DNA of 64,000 nucleotides, from NCBI RefSeq assembly GCF_014202495.1, contig NZ_JACHHA010000009.1, positions 1 through 64,000 of the forward strand, written 5' to 3'. The DNA comes from Cerasibacillus quisquiliarum (GTDB lineage Bacteria > Bacillota > Bacilli > Bacillales > Amphibacillaceae). The notes below the pieces were generated by a model, which ran no database searches, was not told the origin of the DNA, and saw nothing but the letters and a program-made list of their open reading frames with translations. The translations under genes were made by a program, and so were the position numbers. Numbering within the stretch: position 1 is the first letter of the stretch; every line of letters begins with the position of its first letter. This document shows positions 45,580 to 55,094 of this stretch, piece by piece.

Positions 45580-45942
45580 CTGTCTCGTGATGTTCATAAG
45601 TCATGAGAGTCTAAGTTGAGTCTTCTAAATAGTACTCTCGTGATGTTCATAAGTCATGAGAGTCCATGTTGAGTCTTCAAATAGTACTCTCGTGATGTTC
45701 ATAAGTTATGAGAGTCTAAGTTGAGTCTTCTAAATAGTACTCTCGTGATGTTCATAAGTTATGAGAGTCTAAGTTGAGTCTTCTAAATAGTACTCTCGTG
45801 ATGTTCATAAGTCATGAGAGTCTAAGTTGAGTCTTCAAATAGTACTCTCGTGATGTTCATAAGTCATGAGAGTCCATGTTGAGTCTTCTAAATAGTACTC
45901 TCGTGATGTTCATAAGTCATGAGAGTCTAAGTTGAGTCTCTA
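45580..45942. repeat. Seven tandem 52-53 bp hairpin repeats
   Basis: Unit starts (at TGATGTTCATAAG) are 45588, 45641, 45693, 45746, 45799, 45851 and 45904, spaced 53, 52, 53, 53, 52 and 53. Each internal unit contains a 10-bp hairpin, ACTCTCGTGA with TC/TTATGAGAGT around TGTTCATAAG. Variants are CTAAG or CCATG after the stem, and TTCTAAA or TTCAAA in the linker. No variable spacers, so not CRISPR. Confidence 0.95.
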
Positions 45943-46371
45943 ATGCGTTGTATAAAGGAGCATATACAGCAAAAATAAAATTAGATAAACGGAGCTTAAG
46001 AATTCAAAGTTTATAGTTGAATGAGGAAAATCTCCTCACGAATGTTTATTTAAACTTTTTAATTATAATCTATTTAGGCGAGTCTTAGAACGCTCTCTTT
46101 TTTTAAAAGATTATTTGTGTCTAAATTGTGACAAAACGCAACGAAAAATGTAAGCCTTAACAATGTTGTTATACCAATTTATTTAACTACTTGGATATTT
46201 TTTACATATAACAAAAATTTAAGTATTTCTAAATTAATTAAATATTTCATGCCAAAAACGTTGTATTTTGTCGAAAAAGGTAGTAATATTAATTGTCATA
46301 AACATACTTTTGAGGAAATAGACTGAATATTTCGATCTAAAAAACAATTACACATCTTGGGGGGACTCATA
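45943..46371. other. Non-coding leader region before brnQ
   Basis: AT-rich DNA without a gene. A short TGAGGA/TCCTCA hairpin lies near 46020-46040. I looked for a T-box and a CodY-type palindrome and saw neither convincingly. Confidence 0.45.
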
Positions 46372-47733
46372 ATGGATTCGAAACTGTCGTTTTCTTCTTA
46401 TCTAGCTTTAGGTACAACATTATTCGCACTCTTTTTTGGAGCTGGTAACTTAATTTTCCCTGCAGAATTGGGTCAGGACGCCGGTGTGAATTTGTGGCCG
46501 GCAGTAATTGGATTTGCAATTACAGGTGTCGGATTACCGCTATTAGGTGTCTTAGCCATTGGCTATTCCAGTAGTCGTGACTTACAGGATTTATCAAGTC
46601 GTGTACATCCAGTCTATGGCATTTTGTTTACATCTTTGCTTTATTTGACAATTGGGCCATTTTTCGCTGCACCTCGTACTGGAGCTGTCGCCTATGATAT
46701 CGGTTTTGCGCCATTTATCGGTGAGGAGCATGCTCGATTGGGACTTTTCTTGTTCTCACTAGTTTTCTTTGGTGTCACATTATGGCTATCTTTAAATCCT
46801 GCCAAATTAGTTGAGAGAGTTGGAAAGGTTTTAGCACCGGCGCTCATTATTTTATTGTTGGTTTTATTAACGATGGCAGCGATCAATCCGATTGGTGGTT
46901 TTGGTGAGCCACAAGGTGATTATGCTAGTAATCCATTCGTAACGGGTTTTAAAGAAGGATATAATACGATGGATGCACTTGCTTCTCTTGTGTTTGCGAT
47001 TATCATTATTGATGCAGTAAGAAGAATGGGTGTTACATCAACACGTGGGATATTAGCTGCAACAGCTAAGTCTGGTTTATTTGCGATTATTCTTTTAGGG
47101 GTTATTTATACAGGAATTGCCTACCTAGGTGCAACAAGTACAGGTGAATTCGGTTTATTTGATACAGGTGGTGCTGTTCTAAGTAATGGTGCATCTTATT
47201 ATTTCGGTAAAACAGGGATGCTTCTATTAGCTGCACTAATTACATTAGCTTGTTTAACGACAAGCATCGGATTAATGACGGCAGTAGGAGAATATTTTAA
47301 TCGTTTAATTCCGAAAATTAGTTATAAAGTATTCGTTACTTTCTTTACGACGCTATCTTTTGTCATTGCTAATTTTGGTTTAGCGAATATTATTAAATAT
47401 TCAATTCCAGTTTTAATGTTCTTATATCCGTTAGCAATTGTTATTATGATTTTAGCATTTGCATCACCGTTATTTCATCACGCTCGCTATGTATATGTTT
47501 CAACGATTGCGGTTACGTTTTTAATCAGTATTTTTGATGGATTGTCAGCATTATGTGTTCAGTTAGACATGGAGCCATTTGCTTGGATGAAACCAATTCT
47601 TAACTTTTATAAAAGCATCTTACCTCTTTATAGTGATGGACTAGGATGGCTCGTTCCAGCATTAACTGTATTAGTTATTACGGGAGTCATTGCGCGTGTA
47701 TCTGCGCCTTCTGCACAAACAACGTCCAATTAA
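46372..47733 (+). CDS. brnQ: Branched-chain amino acid transporter BrnQ
   Basis: 453 residues from ATG 46372 with GGGGGG upstream; twelve helices. The N-terminal LALGTTLFALFFGAGNLIFP and the GPFFAAPRTGAVAYDIG segment are characteristic of the LIVCS family. Sodium- or proton-coupled uptake of Leu, Ile and Val. Confidence 0.94.
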   Translation: MDSKLSFSSYLALGTTLFALFFGAGNLIFPAELGQDAGVNLWPAVIGFAITGVGLPLLGVLAIGYSSSRDLQDLSSRVHPVYGILFTSLLYLTIGPFFAAPRTGAVAYDIGFAPFIGEEHARLGLFLFSLVFFGVTLWLSLNPAKLVERVGKVLAPALIILLLVLLTMAAINPIGGFGEPQGDYASNPFVTGFKEGYNTMDALASLVFAIIIIDAVRRMGVTSTRGILAATAKSGLFAIILLGVIYTGIAYLGATSTGEFGLFDTGGAVLSNGASYYFGKTGMLLLAALITLACLTTSIGLMTAVGEYFNRLIPKISYKVFVTFFTTLSFVIANFGLANIIKYSIPVLMFLYPLAIVIMILAFASPLFHHARYVYVSTIAVTFLISIFDGLSALCVQLDMEPFAWMKPILNFYKSILPLYSDGLGWLVPALTVLVITGVIARVSAPSAQTTSN

Positions 47734-47734
47734 G

Positions 47735-47762
47735 AAAACTGGTCATATCGACCAGTTTTTTT
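47735..47762 (+). terminator. brnQ terminator
   Basis: AAACTGGTC pairs with GACCAGTTT around ATATC, then T4. Confidence 0.88.
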
Positions 47763-47842
47763 ATTTCTGTTATCGACAATGCTTATGAGATGTGGTACGT
47801 TTTTTGTAGCTCATTTAAAATACATAAGTAGAAGGTGGTCCG

Positions 47843-49591
47843 ATGACAAAGAACAAGCGAGAACCGTTTGCTTACTTTGAATTTATGAAACAACATACCG
47901 TTGAACCAATTTTATTCGAACATCCGAAACAAGTGATTATAGCGGAACAATTAGAAGATGTGCTTTTAGCTATGAGGCAAGTAGAGGCTGCACTTAAAGC
48001 AGGTTATTATGCGGCAGGTTATGTTTCGTATGAAGCAGCGCCAGCTTTCAATAAACAGTACAAAGTTGTTGAAGCGACGAATCATAAGCCATTCGTTTGG
48101 TTCGGTGTGTTCGAAAAAAAGGAACAGATGAATGAAGTAGAGGACTCGACACAACCATATTCTTGTAGTCAATGGGAAATTGATTTGACACGTGACGATT
48201 ATGCTAAAAAATTTATGCATATTCAGCGCTCTATAGCTGCGGGTGAAACAAATCAGGTGAATTATACGGTGCGCATGCGTGCGCCGTTTCAAGGGAATGC
48301 TCTTGCTTTTTATCGTGAATTAACGAAGGCACAATCAGCTCATTATACTTGTTTTATCGAAACAGAAGAGCAACAGATATTATCTGCTTCACCTGAAATG
48401 TTTTTCCGTGTTAAAAATGGCACCATTATGACTCGACCGATGGCGGGAACAGCAAGGAGAGGAAAGTCACGAGAGGAAGATCGATATCAGCTGGAAGCTT
48501 TAAAGCAATCCGATAAAAACAAACTAGAGAATAAAATGATTGTTGACCTTCTCTGTAAAGATTTAAAATCTATCAGTAATCCTGGCACAGTTGAGATAAC
48601 TAGTTTATATGATATAGAGAAATATCCGACTGTTTTTCAAATGACATCAACCGTAACGGCTAAATTACGAGCAGATAAATCAATGACTGATGTATTTAAA
48701 GCATTATTTCCTCCTGCTTCAATGACAGGGGATCCGAAAGAGAGAACGATGGCGATTATTTCTGAAATAGAAGATAGTCCGCGTGGTGTATATAGTGGTG
48801 CGATTGGTTATATGACACCAGACGGTGAAGCCATCTTTAATGTGCCGATTCGAACGGTTGTTATAGATAAAGATACCGGAATCGCAAAATACGGTGTAGG
48901 TGGTGGCATTACGATTAATTCTACAGCTGATGACGAATATGATGAAATTGTAACGAAAGCAGCTGTTTTAACTCGGAGTCAAACTACATTCCAACTGTTA
49001 GAGAGCCTCCGTTTAGAAAATGGTACGTATTTTCTTTTAAGAGAGCATCTTGAAAGGATTCAACAATCGAGTGCATATTTCCACTTTAAATTTGAGATAG
49101 ATGATGTTAAAAAAGCCTTGTCTACATATGCGAAAAAGCATCCGATGGGCATTCAAAAAGTTCGATTACTCGTTTCACAAACGGGTGATATTCATGTTGA
49201 AGGACAGCAGATTAAAGATATAGAAGAAAGCAAGCAAATTGCTGTTGCGTCTTCACCGATTCATAAAGATAATATTTTCCTATATCATAAAACGACGAAT
49301 CGAGCAGTTTATGAAGAACATCAAGTAAGTGGAGTGTATGATACATTACTTTGGAATGAAGCGGGTGAACTAACGGAATTTACGAATGGAAATCTGGTCG
49401 TAGAATGGGGTGGTGTACGATATACGCCGCCTGTTGAATGTGGATTATTACCAGGCACATTTCGCTCTTCATTATTAAAGGAAAAGGAAATTAAAGAAAA
49501 AGTCATTCATAAAGAAGATCTTGAGCGTTGTAGTCGTATGTGGCTCATTAATAGCGTAAGAAAATGGGTTCCTGTTTATATAAAATCATAA
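47843..49591 (+). CDS. pabB: Aminodeoxychorismate synthase PabB fused to ADC lyase (PabC)
   Basis: 582 residues. The N-terminal two thirds are a chorismate-utilising enzyme: AAGETNQVNYTVRM, SASPEMFFRV, TRPMAGTARRG and KYGVGGGITINSTADDEYDE. From about residue 390 a class IV aminotransferase (PabC-like) follows: LENGTYFLLREHLERI and LTEFTNGNLVVEW, ending with CGLLPGTFRSSLL. Together they make p-aminobenzoate for folate. The glutamine amidotransferase (PabA) is not nearby. Confidence 0.9.
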   Translation: MTKNKREPFAYFEFMKQHTVEPILFEHPKQVIIAEQLEDVLLAMRQVEAALKAGYYAAGYVSYEAAPAFNKQYKVVEATNHKPFVWFGVFEKKEQMNEVEDSTQPYSCSQWEIDLTRDDYAKKFMHIQRSIAAGETNQVNYTVRMRAPFQGNALAFYRELTKAQSAHYTCFIETEEQQILSASPEMFFRVKNGTIMTRPMAGTARRGKSREEDRYQLEALKQSDKNKLENKMIVDLLCKDLKSISNPGTVEITSLYDIEKYPTVFQMTSTVTAKLRADKSMTDVFKALFPPASMTGDPKERTMAIISEIEDSPRGVYSGAIGYMTPDGEAIFNVPIRTVVIDKDTGIAKYGVGGGITINSTADDEYDEIVTKAAVLTRSQTTFQLLESLRLENGTYFLLREHLERIQQSSAYFHFKFEIDDVKKALSTYAKKHPMGIQKVRLLVSQTGDIHVEGQQIKDIEESKQIAVASSPIHKDNIFLYHKTTNRAVYEEHQVSGVYDTLLWNEAGELTEFTNGNLVVEWGGVRYTPPVECGLLPGTFRSSLLKEKEIKEKVIHKEDLERCSRMWLINSVRKWVPVYIKS

Positions 49592-49595
49592 AAAT

Positions 49596-49616
49596 AAGGC
49601 GAATATCCGCCTTTTT
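49596..49616 (+). terminator. pabB terminator
   Basis: AAGGCG/CGCCTT around AATATC, followed by T. Confidence 0.82.
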
Positions 49617-49718
49617 CTTATATCTATTATATCACAATATTCACATAAATAATAGACTGTTTCTTTATTTTGGACGGTGCTATGATAGTCTGTACATCGA
49701 TTAAGGGGAGCTGATGAG

Positions 49719-50252
49719 ATGAAGCTTGGTTTAAAACGTGATGAAGTACGACTTGTTCAGTATCTTCCAGAGTGGCGGGCGGAATTCGCAAGAGTAAAAG
49801 AAGAAATTTTGTCTGAAACGGGTTTGGGTGCCAATCGAATCGAACATATTGGCAGTACATCAATCGTTGGTATAAAAGCTAAACCAATTATTGATATCGT
49901 TGTCGGGGTAGATGATTTTAGACGAGTGACAGAAGAATTGTTCACTGCTTTTCGGAACATTGGCTTTTTGCGATTACGTGTAGAACGCCCAGAGGAAATC
50001 GTTTTAGCTAAGTTCACAGATGATACGTACGAAGTGAAGACACATTTTATTCATTTGACCAATTATAAAGGAGAATTATGGGAAGACCTGATTTTCTTTA
50101 GAGATTATTTGAATCAACATCCTCATGTAAAAGCAGCTTATGAAAAATTAAAATGCGACTATACGGCGCAATCTTCAACAGGTATCACTCAATATACCAA
50201 TCATAAAGAGGCTTTCGTCAAGGATATTTATGCCAAAAGAAAATCAAGTTGA
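49719..50252 (+). CDS. GrpB family protein
   Basis: 177 residues with the GrpB/UPF0157 pattern: YLPEWRAEFARVKEEI, IEHIGSTSIVGIKAKPIIDIVV and VKTHFIHL. The family has a nucleotidyltransferase-like fold with the GS..V.G.K.KP.ID core; in vivo function is unsettled. ATG 49719 with AAGGGGAGC upstream. Confidence 0.88.
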   Translation: MKLGLKRDEVRLVQYLPEWRAEFARVKEEILSETGLGANRIEHIGSTSIVGIKAKPIIDIVVGVDDFRRVTEELFTAFRNIGFLRLRVERPEEIVLAKFTDDTYEVKTHFIHLTNYKGELWEDLIFFRDYLNQHPHVKAAYEKLKCDYTAQSSTGITQYTNHKEAFVKDIYAKRKSS

Positions 50253-50299
50253 CAAGGTATGTTATGATGTGTATATCATGAATAAGGAGTTTTAGTTTT

Positions 50300-50983
50300 A
50301 TGGATATACCAATCATATATGAAGATAATCATTTATTAGTCGTTGAGAAACCAGTTAATATACCTGTTCAAGAAGACCGGTCTCAAGATAAAGATTTGCT
50401 ATCTTTATTAAAACAAGATATCAAGATTCGTTATCAAAAGCCAGGGAATGTTTATCTAGGACTAGTGCACCGTTTGGACCGACCAGTCGGTGGGGTCATG
50501 GTCTTTGCCAAAACATCTAAAGCTGCATCACGTCTATCAGATATGGTACGAAGACGCGTATTTGAAAAAAGCTATTTGGCGATTGTTCGTGGAAGACCTG
50601 CTAAAGCAGAAGGTAGATTAACTGACTATTTAGTAAAAAATCGCCAGAAAAATATCGTCTATGTCACGCAATCAAATCATAAAGAGGCGAAGAAAGCGGT
50701 ATTGGATTACCGTGTAATAGGTACAAAAAATGACTTAAGTCTCGTTCAAATTCAGCTTCATACGGGACGGTCACATCAAATTCGTGTGCAATTTGCAAAT
50801 ATTGGTTGTCCATTATACGGCGATCAGAAATATGGTCAGCATGTCAATCAACCAGGGGAACAAATTGCTTTATGGTCTTCGGCGATAGCCTTCCAACATC
50901 CAACAAAAAAAGATACGCGCAAATTTACATCGACACCACCAAATGTGTATCCATGGCATCTATGGCCACATTTATGGTCATAA
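50300..50983 (+). CDS. RluA-family RNA pseudouridine synthase
   Basis: 227 residues. The catalytic motif VHRLDRPVGGVMVFAKT carries the essential Asp, and LHTGRSHQIRVQFA is the second conserved segment. No N-terminal S4 domain, so it resembles the short RluA-type enzymes. RNA target unknown. Confidence 0.9.
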   Translation: MDIPIIYEDNHLLVVEKPVNIPVQEDRSQDKDLLSLLKQDIKIRYQKPGNVYLGLVHRLDRPVGGVMVFAKTSKAASRLSDMVRRRVFEKSYLAIVRGRPAKAEGRLTDYLVKNRQKNIVYVTQSNHKEAKKAVLDYRVIGTKNDLSLVQIQLHTGRSHQIRVQFANIGCPLYGDQKYGQHVNQPGEQIALWSSAIAFQHPTKKDTRKFTSTPPNVYPWHLWPHLWS

Positions 50984-51057
50984 CAGCGTGCTAAAAAGGT
51001 TCTCAAAATGATGGAAGGATTGGTAAATAACGAAAATACTTAAATAATTCACCGTTT

Positions 51058-51082
51058 GGGCGTCATATAGGCGCTCTTTTTT
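51058..51082 (+). terminator. Pseudouridine synthase terminator
   Basis: GGGCG pairs with CGCTC (one G.U), then T6. Confidence 0.65.
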
Positions 51083-51322
51083 GCGTTCCACTTACTTGTA
51101 TTTCTCTCAAAGGACATTCAATGTTTAGTAACTCAGTCATTTTCCCAATACTGGTCTCACATTGAATCTTCAATGTGCTATAACTTGAATTCTCACTCCA
51201 CACTTGCAATTAATAAACACCAAAATGATTCTTGCATCCTTTAATAAATCAACTAAGCAGAGAAACAAGTACTTGTCTCTCTATTTAGTTTGGTTTATGG
51301 AAATTCTGGGGAGTCCTAAAGA
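51083..51322. other. Intergenic palindromes
   Basis: CACATTGAA-TC-TTCAATGTG (near 51152-51171) is a perfect 9-bp hairpin, and 51253-51288 forms an interrupted CTAA..GAGA..AAGTACTT..TCTC..TTAG palindrome that may terminate the minus-strand ABC gene. Confidence 0.5.
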
Positions 51323-53053
51323 TTATGTTAACTGCTGTTCAGCAAACTCTCGATATAATGGATGGGTTTCCAAAAGTTCATGGTGTGTTCCAATACCAGT
51401 GATTTTACCTTGGTCAATAAAGATAATTTGATCCGCATCGACAATGGTTGATAAACGGTGAGCGATCACAAATGTTGTACGACCTTCCATTAAGCGTGAC
51501 AAAGCTTGTTGGACAATGCCTTCTGATTGACTATCAAGACTAGCTGTCGCTTCATCCATCATTAAAATTTTTGGATCTCTTAAGAAAGCACGAGCTATGG
51601 CGATGCGTTGTCTTTGTCCACCTGATAGCTTAACACCACGTTCACCAACTTCTGTGTCTAAGCCATCTGGAAATGATTGAATAAATTCATCGGCATAGGC
51701 CATTTTCGTCACTTTCCATAGTATTTCATCAGAAATAGATTGATCTTCTAAACCATAGCATAAGTTTTCTCGAATAGTTCCTGCCATCATGGGGCTATCT
51801 TGAGACACATAACCAATTTGACTACGCCACGATAATAAAGAAATGTCTTTAATTGATATGTCCCCGATAAAAATATCACCCGAATCTGGCTCATAGAAGC
51901 GTTCGAGTAGTGCGAACATCGTCGTTTTTCCACTGCCACTTGGACCAGCAAAAGCAATCATCTCTCCTGGCTGAGCTTTAAAAGATATGTCCTGTAATAC
52001 GGGTTCTTCCTTTTTATATGCAAACGATACATTTTTAACGTAAAGCGTCTTATGACCTAAATCAACATCAAGTCCGTGTTGACCATTCTCAAGAGGAAAG
52101 TCTAAGATTTCAATAATGCGTTCTGTTGCTCCTTTAGCCTTTTGTAGATGAGTAAAGAACATGGCAAAAGATGTCATCGGCATAATGATTTGAAATAAAT
52201 ATAATAAAAAGGCAATGAGCTCTCCAGTTGTCATTGTTTGGCTAGCAACCCGCATGCCACCATAAGAAATAATGGTCACGATAACAACCATCATAATTAA
52301 ATACATCAGTGGACCAATTAAAGCATAAACCTTCGCCTCTCTTAATCCAAGTTTTAATAATCGTTCAATGCCTTGACGTCCTTTTTTCTTTTCGGTCTGT
52401 TCAGCGTTTGATGCTTTCATTAAACGAATTTCTCCAAGTGTTTGTTGGATATCACCAGTAAAAGCTGCTGTTTCATCTTGCATTTTGCGTGAAATTTTCC
52501 CCATACGACGTCCAAGCGGCATCATTAACACAATCATTAATGGGACAGAAATAAACATGATGAGTGTCATTTTCCAATCTAAGATAAACAAAATAATAAT
52601 GGCCCCAATAATTGAAATAATCCCTGAAATAAACTGAGGGAATTGATCAGAGATTAAATCTTTAACGACACCTGTGTCATTGACGACACGGCTCACTGTC
52701 TTTCCACTTGATGTCGTATCAAAGTATTTAACAGGGAGTCGAATCAACTTATTCCACATTTTTTCCCTAAGGCGAGCGACAATTTTCTGTCCGACAGCAG
52801 CTAATAAGTACATGGATATACCATTAATCAATGCTTGAATAATAAAGACGGCACTAATCGCGATAATGATATGAACACTGAGCATCTCCATTGAGAAATT
52901 GTCAATTAAGTTTTTCGTTAATAAGGGGATAATAAGGCCGGTTAATGTTGTGATCATACTCCCGATTAATCCGCCAATTAGCATCGCTTTTGGAATATTT
53001 GTAGATAGAATTAATGAAAAGAAAGGTTTTAAACTAAGATTTCGCTTATCCAT
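51323..53053 (-). CDS. bmrA: ABC multidrug exporter, BmrA-like half transporter
   Basis: 576 residues: six-helix permease domain then an ATPase with Walker A GPSGSGKTT, signature LSGGQRQRIAIARAFLRDP, Walker B ILMMDEATASLD and H-loop IAHRLSTI. The start NLSLKPFFSLILSTN and EVGERGVKLSGGQRQR closely resemble B. subtilis BmrA (YvcC), a homodimeric drug exporter. Monocistronic. Confidence 0.88.
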   Translation of the reverse strand: MDKRNLSLKPFFSLILSTNIPKAMLIGGLIGSMITTLTGLIIPLLTKNLIDNFSMEMLSVHIIIAISAVFIIQALINGISMYLLAAVGQKIVARLREKMWNKLIRLPVKYFDTTSSGKTVSRVVNDTGVVKDLISDQFPQFISGIISIIGAIIILFILDWKMTLIMFISVPLMIVLMMPLGRRMGKISRKMQDETAAFTGDIQQTLGEIRLMKASNAEQTEKKKGRQGIERLLKLGLREAKVYALIGPLMYLIMMVVIVTIISYGGMRVASQTMTTGELIAFLLYLFQIIMPMTSFAMFFTHLQKAKGATERIIEILDFPLENGQHGLDVDLGHKTLYVKNVSFAYKKEEPVLQDISFKAQPGEMIAFAGPSGSGKTTMFALLERFYEPDSGDIFIGDISIKDISLLSWRSQIGYVSQDSPMMAGTIRENLCYGLEDQSISDEILWKVTKMAYADEFIQSFPDGLDTEVGERGVKLSGGQRQRIAIARAFLRDPKILMMDEATASLDSQSEGIVQQALSRLMEGRTTFVIAHRLSTIVDADQIIFIDQGKITGIGTHHELLETHPLYREFAEQQLT

Positions 53054-53126
53054 CTTTTTCCCTCATTTATATAAGTTATCGTCTATTATATTTTACTAGA
53101 AAGATGATAAAAGTCATGTTTAAAGA

Positions 53127-53158
53127 AAAGGTACACTTTAATATAAAAGTGCACCTTT
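53127..53158 (-). terminator. Terminator of the second MMPL gene
   Basis: AAAGGT-x-CACTTT pairs with AAAGTG-x-ACCTTT, between the MMPL stop and bmrA start. Confidence 0.7.
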
Positions 53159-53166
53159 ATCAAATG

Positions 53167-54939
53167 TTAAGCGTGTTTATGTTGTTGAGTTTTGTTTCTA
53201 CGGGTCCAAATTAAAATAGCCGGTAAGAGAAATCCACGAATAACAAAGGTGTCTAGCAAAATACCAAATGCCATCGTAAAGCCGAATAAGAAGAGTTCTT
53301 CCAAAGGTTGAGTCATTAAGACTGCAAAAGTTGCCGCCAAGATTAATCCCGCTGACGAGATGACGCCACCTGTCATAGCGACACCAGATGCAACTGCTTC
53401 TTGCCACGGTTTTTCTTTAGCTAATTCTCTTACTCTTGATACAAGCATAATATTGTAGTCTATGCCAAGTGCAACCATAAAGACGAACGTGTAGACTGGC
53501 AAACGATATCCAATCGCATCATAATCTAATAAATAATGGAAGATCGTCCAACCAAAACCTAAAGAAGCAACATATGATAATAGGATGGTACCAACCATTA
53601 GAATGGATAATGAGAGTTTACGTGTTTGGAATGCAAGTACAATCGTAATCAACACAATAACAAGTGGAAATAATACCATCATATCACGTTGATTCATCTG
53701 CTTTATATCAAGTTGTTCAGCTGTTTGTCCACTAAAATGTAATGCATAGTGGCTACTAGATAGACCGCTTTTAGATAATAGTTTATCCGAGTCTTCTCGT
53801 AATGTTTGTATGACATTTAATGATTCCATATCATAAGGATTACTTTCTAATGTAAGTGTTAATTTTATCGCCTGATCTGTCTCAGAAAACATATTTGTAG
53901 GAAGTGGTTCTTTCACAGTTACCATTTCATCAGTGATGTTTGTTACATCACTTACATTGTCATAAGAGCTTAATTGCTCTGTCAATGTCTGAATATGTTG
54001 TAGAAACAATTCATCTTTTTCAATTTCTGTTTCAGATTCTAATATCATTGTCACAGGTGCTAGAAGTCCAGCTGGATATCTCTCTTCTAATAGTTCAAAT
54101 CCTTTACGTGATGACATATCTTCAGGAAATGTCTTTAATAAATTGTATGAATAATTTATTGTTGGTACTTGACTTGCACCGATAAATAATACGACAAGTA
54201 ATGAAACGGCGATTGTTGCCGGGTGTTTCTTAACAAACTGTCCGACAGTATGCCAAAATGTTTTTTTCTTCTTTTTTTGTTTGTTTATTGCTGGTATAAA
54301 TGGCCAAAATGCACGGCGTCCCATAATAGCAAAGATACTTGGGATTAACGTTAATCCAGCAATAGCTATGATGAAAACAGCAATTGAAAATACAGGCGCA
54401 AAATGATGATATGGCTCAAAAATAGTTGCAAACAAAGCTAACATCGCTAATAGAATCGTACCACCGCTAAAGAAGATTGGTTCTGAAACGTGATACATCG
54501 CTTCGGACATTGCTGTATATTTTGATGTGTGCTTTTGTAATTCTTCGCGATATCTAGAGAAAATAAATAAGCTATAATCAGTTACTACCGCGAACAGTAG
54601 AACGAGCATAATCGAAGTAGCTTGTCCATCTATGACAAAGAGTTCGTACTGACCTGATAGTCCTAGTATCCCATCCACAACGATATAAACGATTCCCGCT
54701 ATAATGAGTGGTGTAATCGCAAGAAGCGGTGAACGGTAGATGAGAATAAGAATAAAGAAAATAAGAATCACCGTGGCAATCATTAATACGAAATCACCAT
54801 TTTTAAATAGTGTAATCGTATCCGCTGATATGCCTGCAGGTCCTGTTATTTCAAATTGGATGTTTTTAAAATCCATCGCCTTTATTTCATTAGAAATATC
54901 ATCTAATGTTTTATGGATAACACCATCTCCTACATTCAA
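53167..54939 (-). CDS. MMPL-family transporter, apparently N-terminally truncated
   Basis: 590 residues. The first hydrophobic segment (about 50-70, VLMIATVILIFFILILIYRS) corresponds to TM2 of a normal MMPL protein; TM1 and most of the first extracellular domain are missing (about 120-130 residues). The remaining architecture is intact: five helices with VVTDYSLFIFSRYRE, an internal domain, then five more with VALGIDYNIMLVSRVRE. There is no RBS before ATG 54939 (MNVGDGVIHKTLDDI). Either the gene lost its 5' end and is inactive, or it is a reduced protein. Confidence 0.75.
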   Translation of the reverse strand: MNVGDGVIHKTLDDISNEIKAMDFKNIQFEITGPAGISADTITLFKNGDFVLMIATVILIFFILILIYRSPLLAITPLIIAGIVYIVVDGILGLSGQYELFVIDGQATSIMLVLLFAVVTDYSLFIFSRYREELQKHTSKYTAMSEAMYHVSEPIFFSGGTILLAMLALFATIFEPYHHFAPVFSIAVFIIAIAGLTLIPSIFAIMGRRAFWPFIPAINKQKKKKKTFWHTVGQFVKKHPATIAVSLLVVLFIGASQVPTINYSYNLLKTFPEDMSSRKGFELLEERYPAGLLAPVTMILESETEIEKDELFLQHIQTLTEQLSSYDNVSDVTNITDEMVTVKEPLPTNMFSETDQAIKLTLTLESNPYDMESLNVIQTLREDSDKLLSKSGLSSSHYALHFSGQTAEQLDIKQMNQRDMMVLFPLVIVLITIVLAFQTRKLSLSILMVGTILLSYVASLGFGWTIFHYLLDYDAIGYRLPVYTFVFMVALGIDYNIMLVSRVRELAKEKPWQEAVASGVAMTGGVISSAGLILAATFAVLMTQPLEELFLFGFTMAFGILLDTFVIRGFLLPAILIWTRRNKTQQHKHA

Positions 54940-55094
54940 TCGTTATGTACATATTAAAATGACATTATGAATACAAAATGAATGGAATATGAACGCAGTA
55001 TGAACAGTAGATGACAGACTTAAAATGATTGTCACGTGGACGAACAATAGGTGAATATCATAGGTGGGAGAGAATAAATTTGGAGGAATGAATG

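Noticed and set aside
45580..45942. CRISPR array
   Set aside because: The whole unit repeats, including the linker; there are no unique spacers and no cas genes nearby.
46021..46371. T-box or CodY site before brnQ
   Set aside because: No T-box AGGGUGG motif, no specifier stem, and no adequate match to the CodY palindrome were found.
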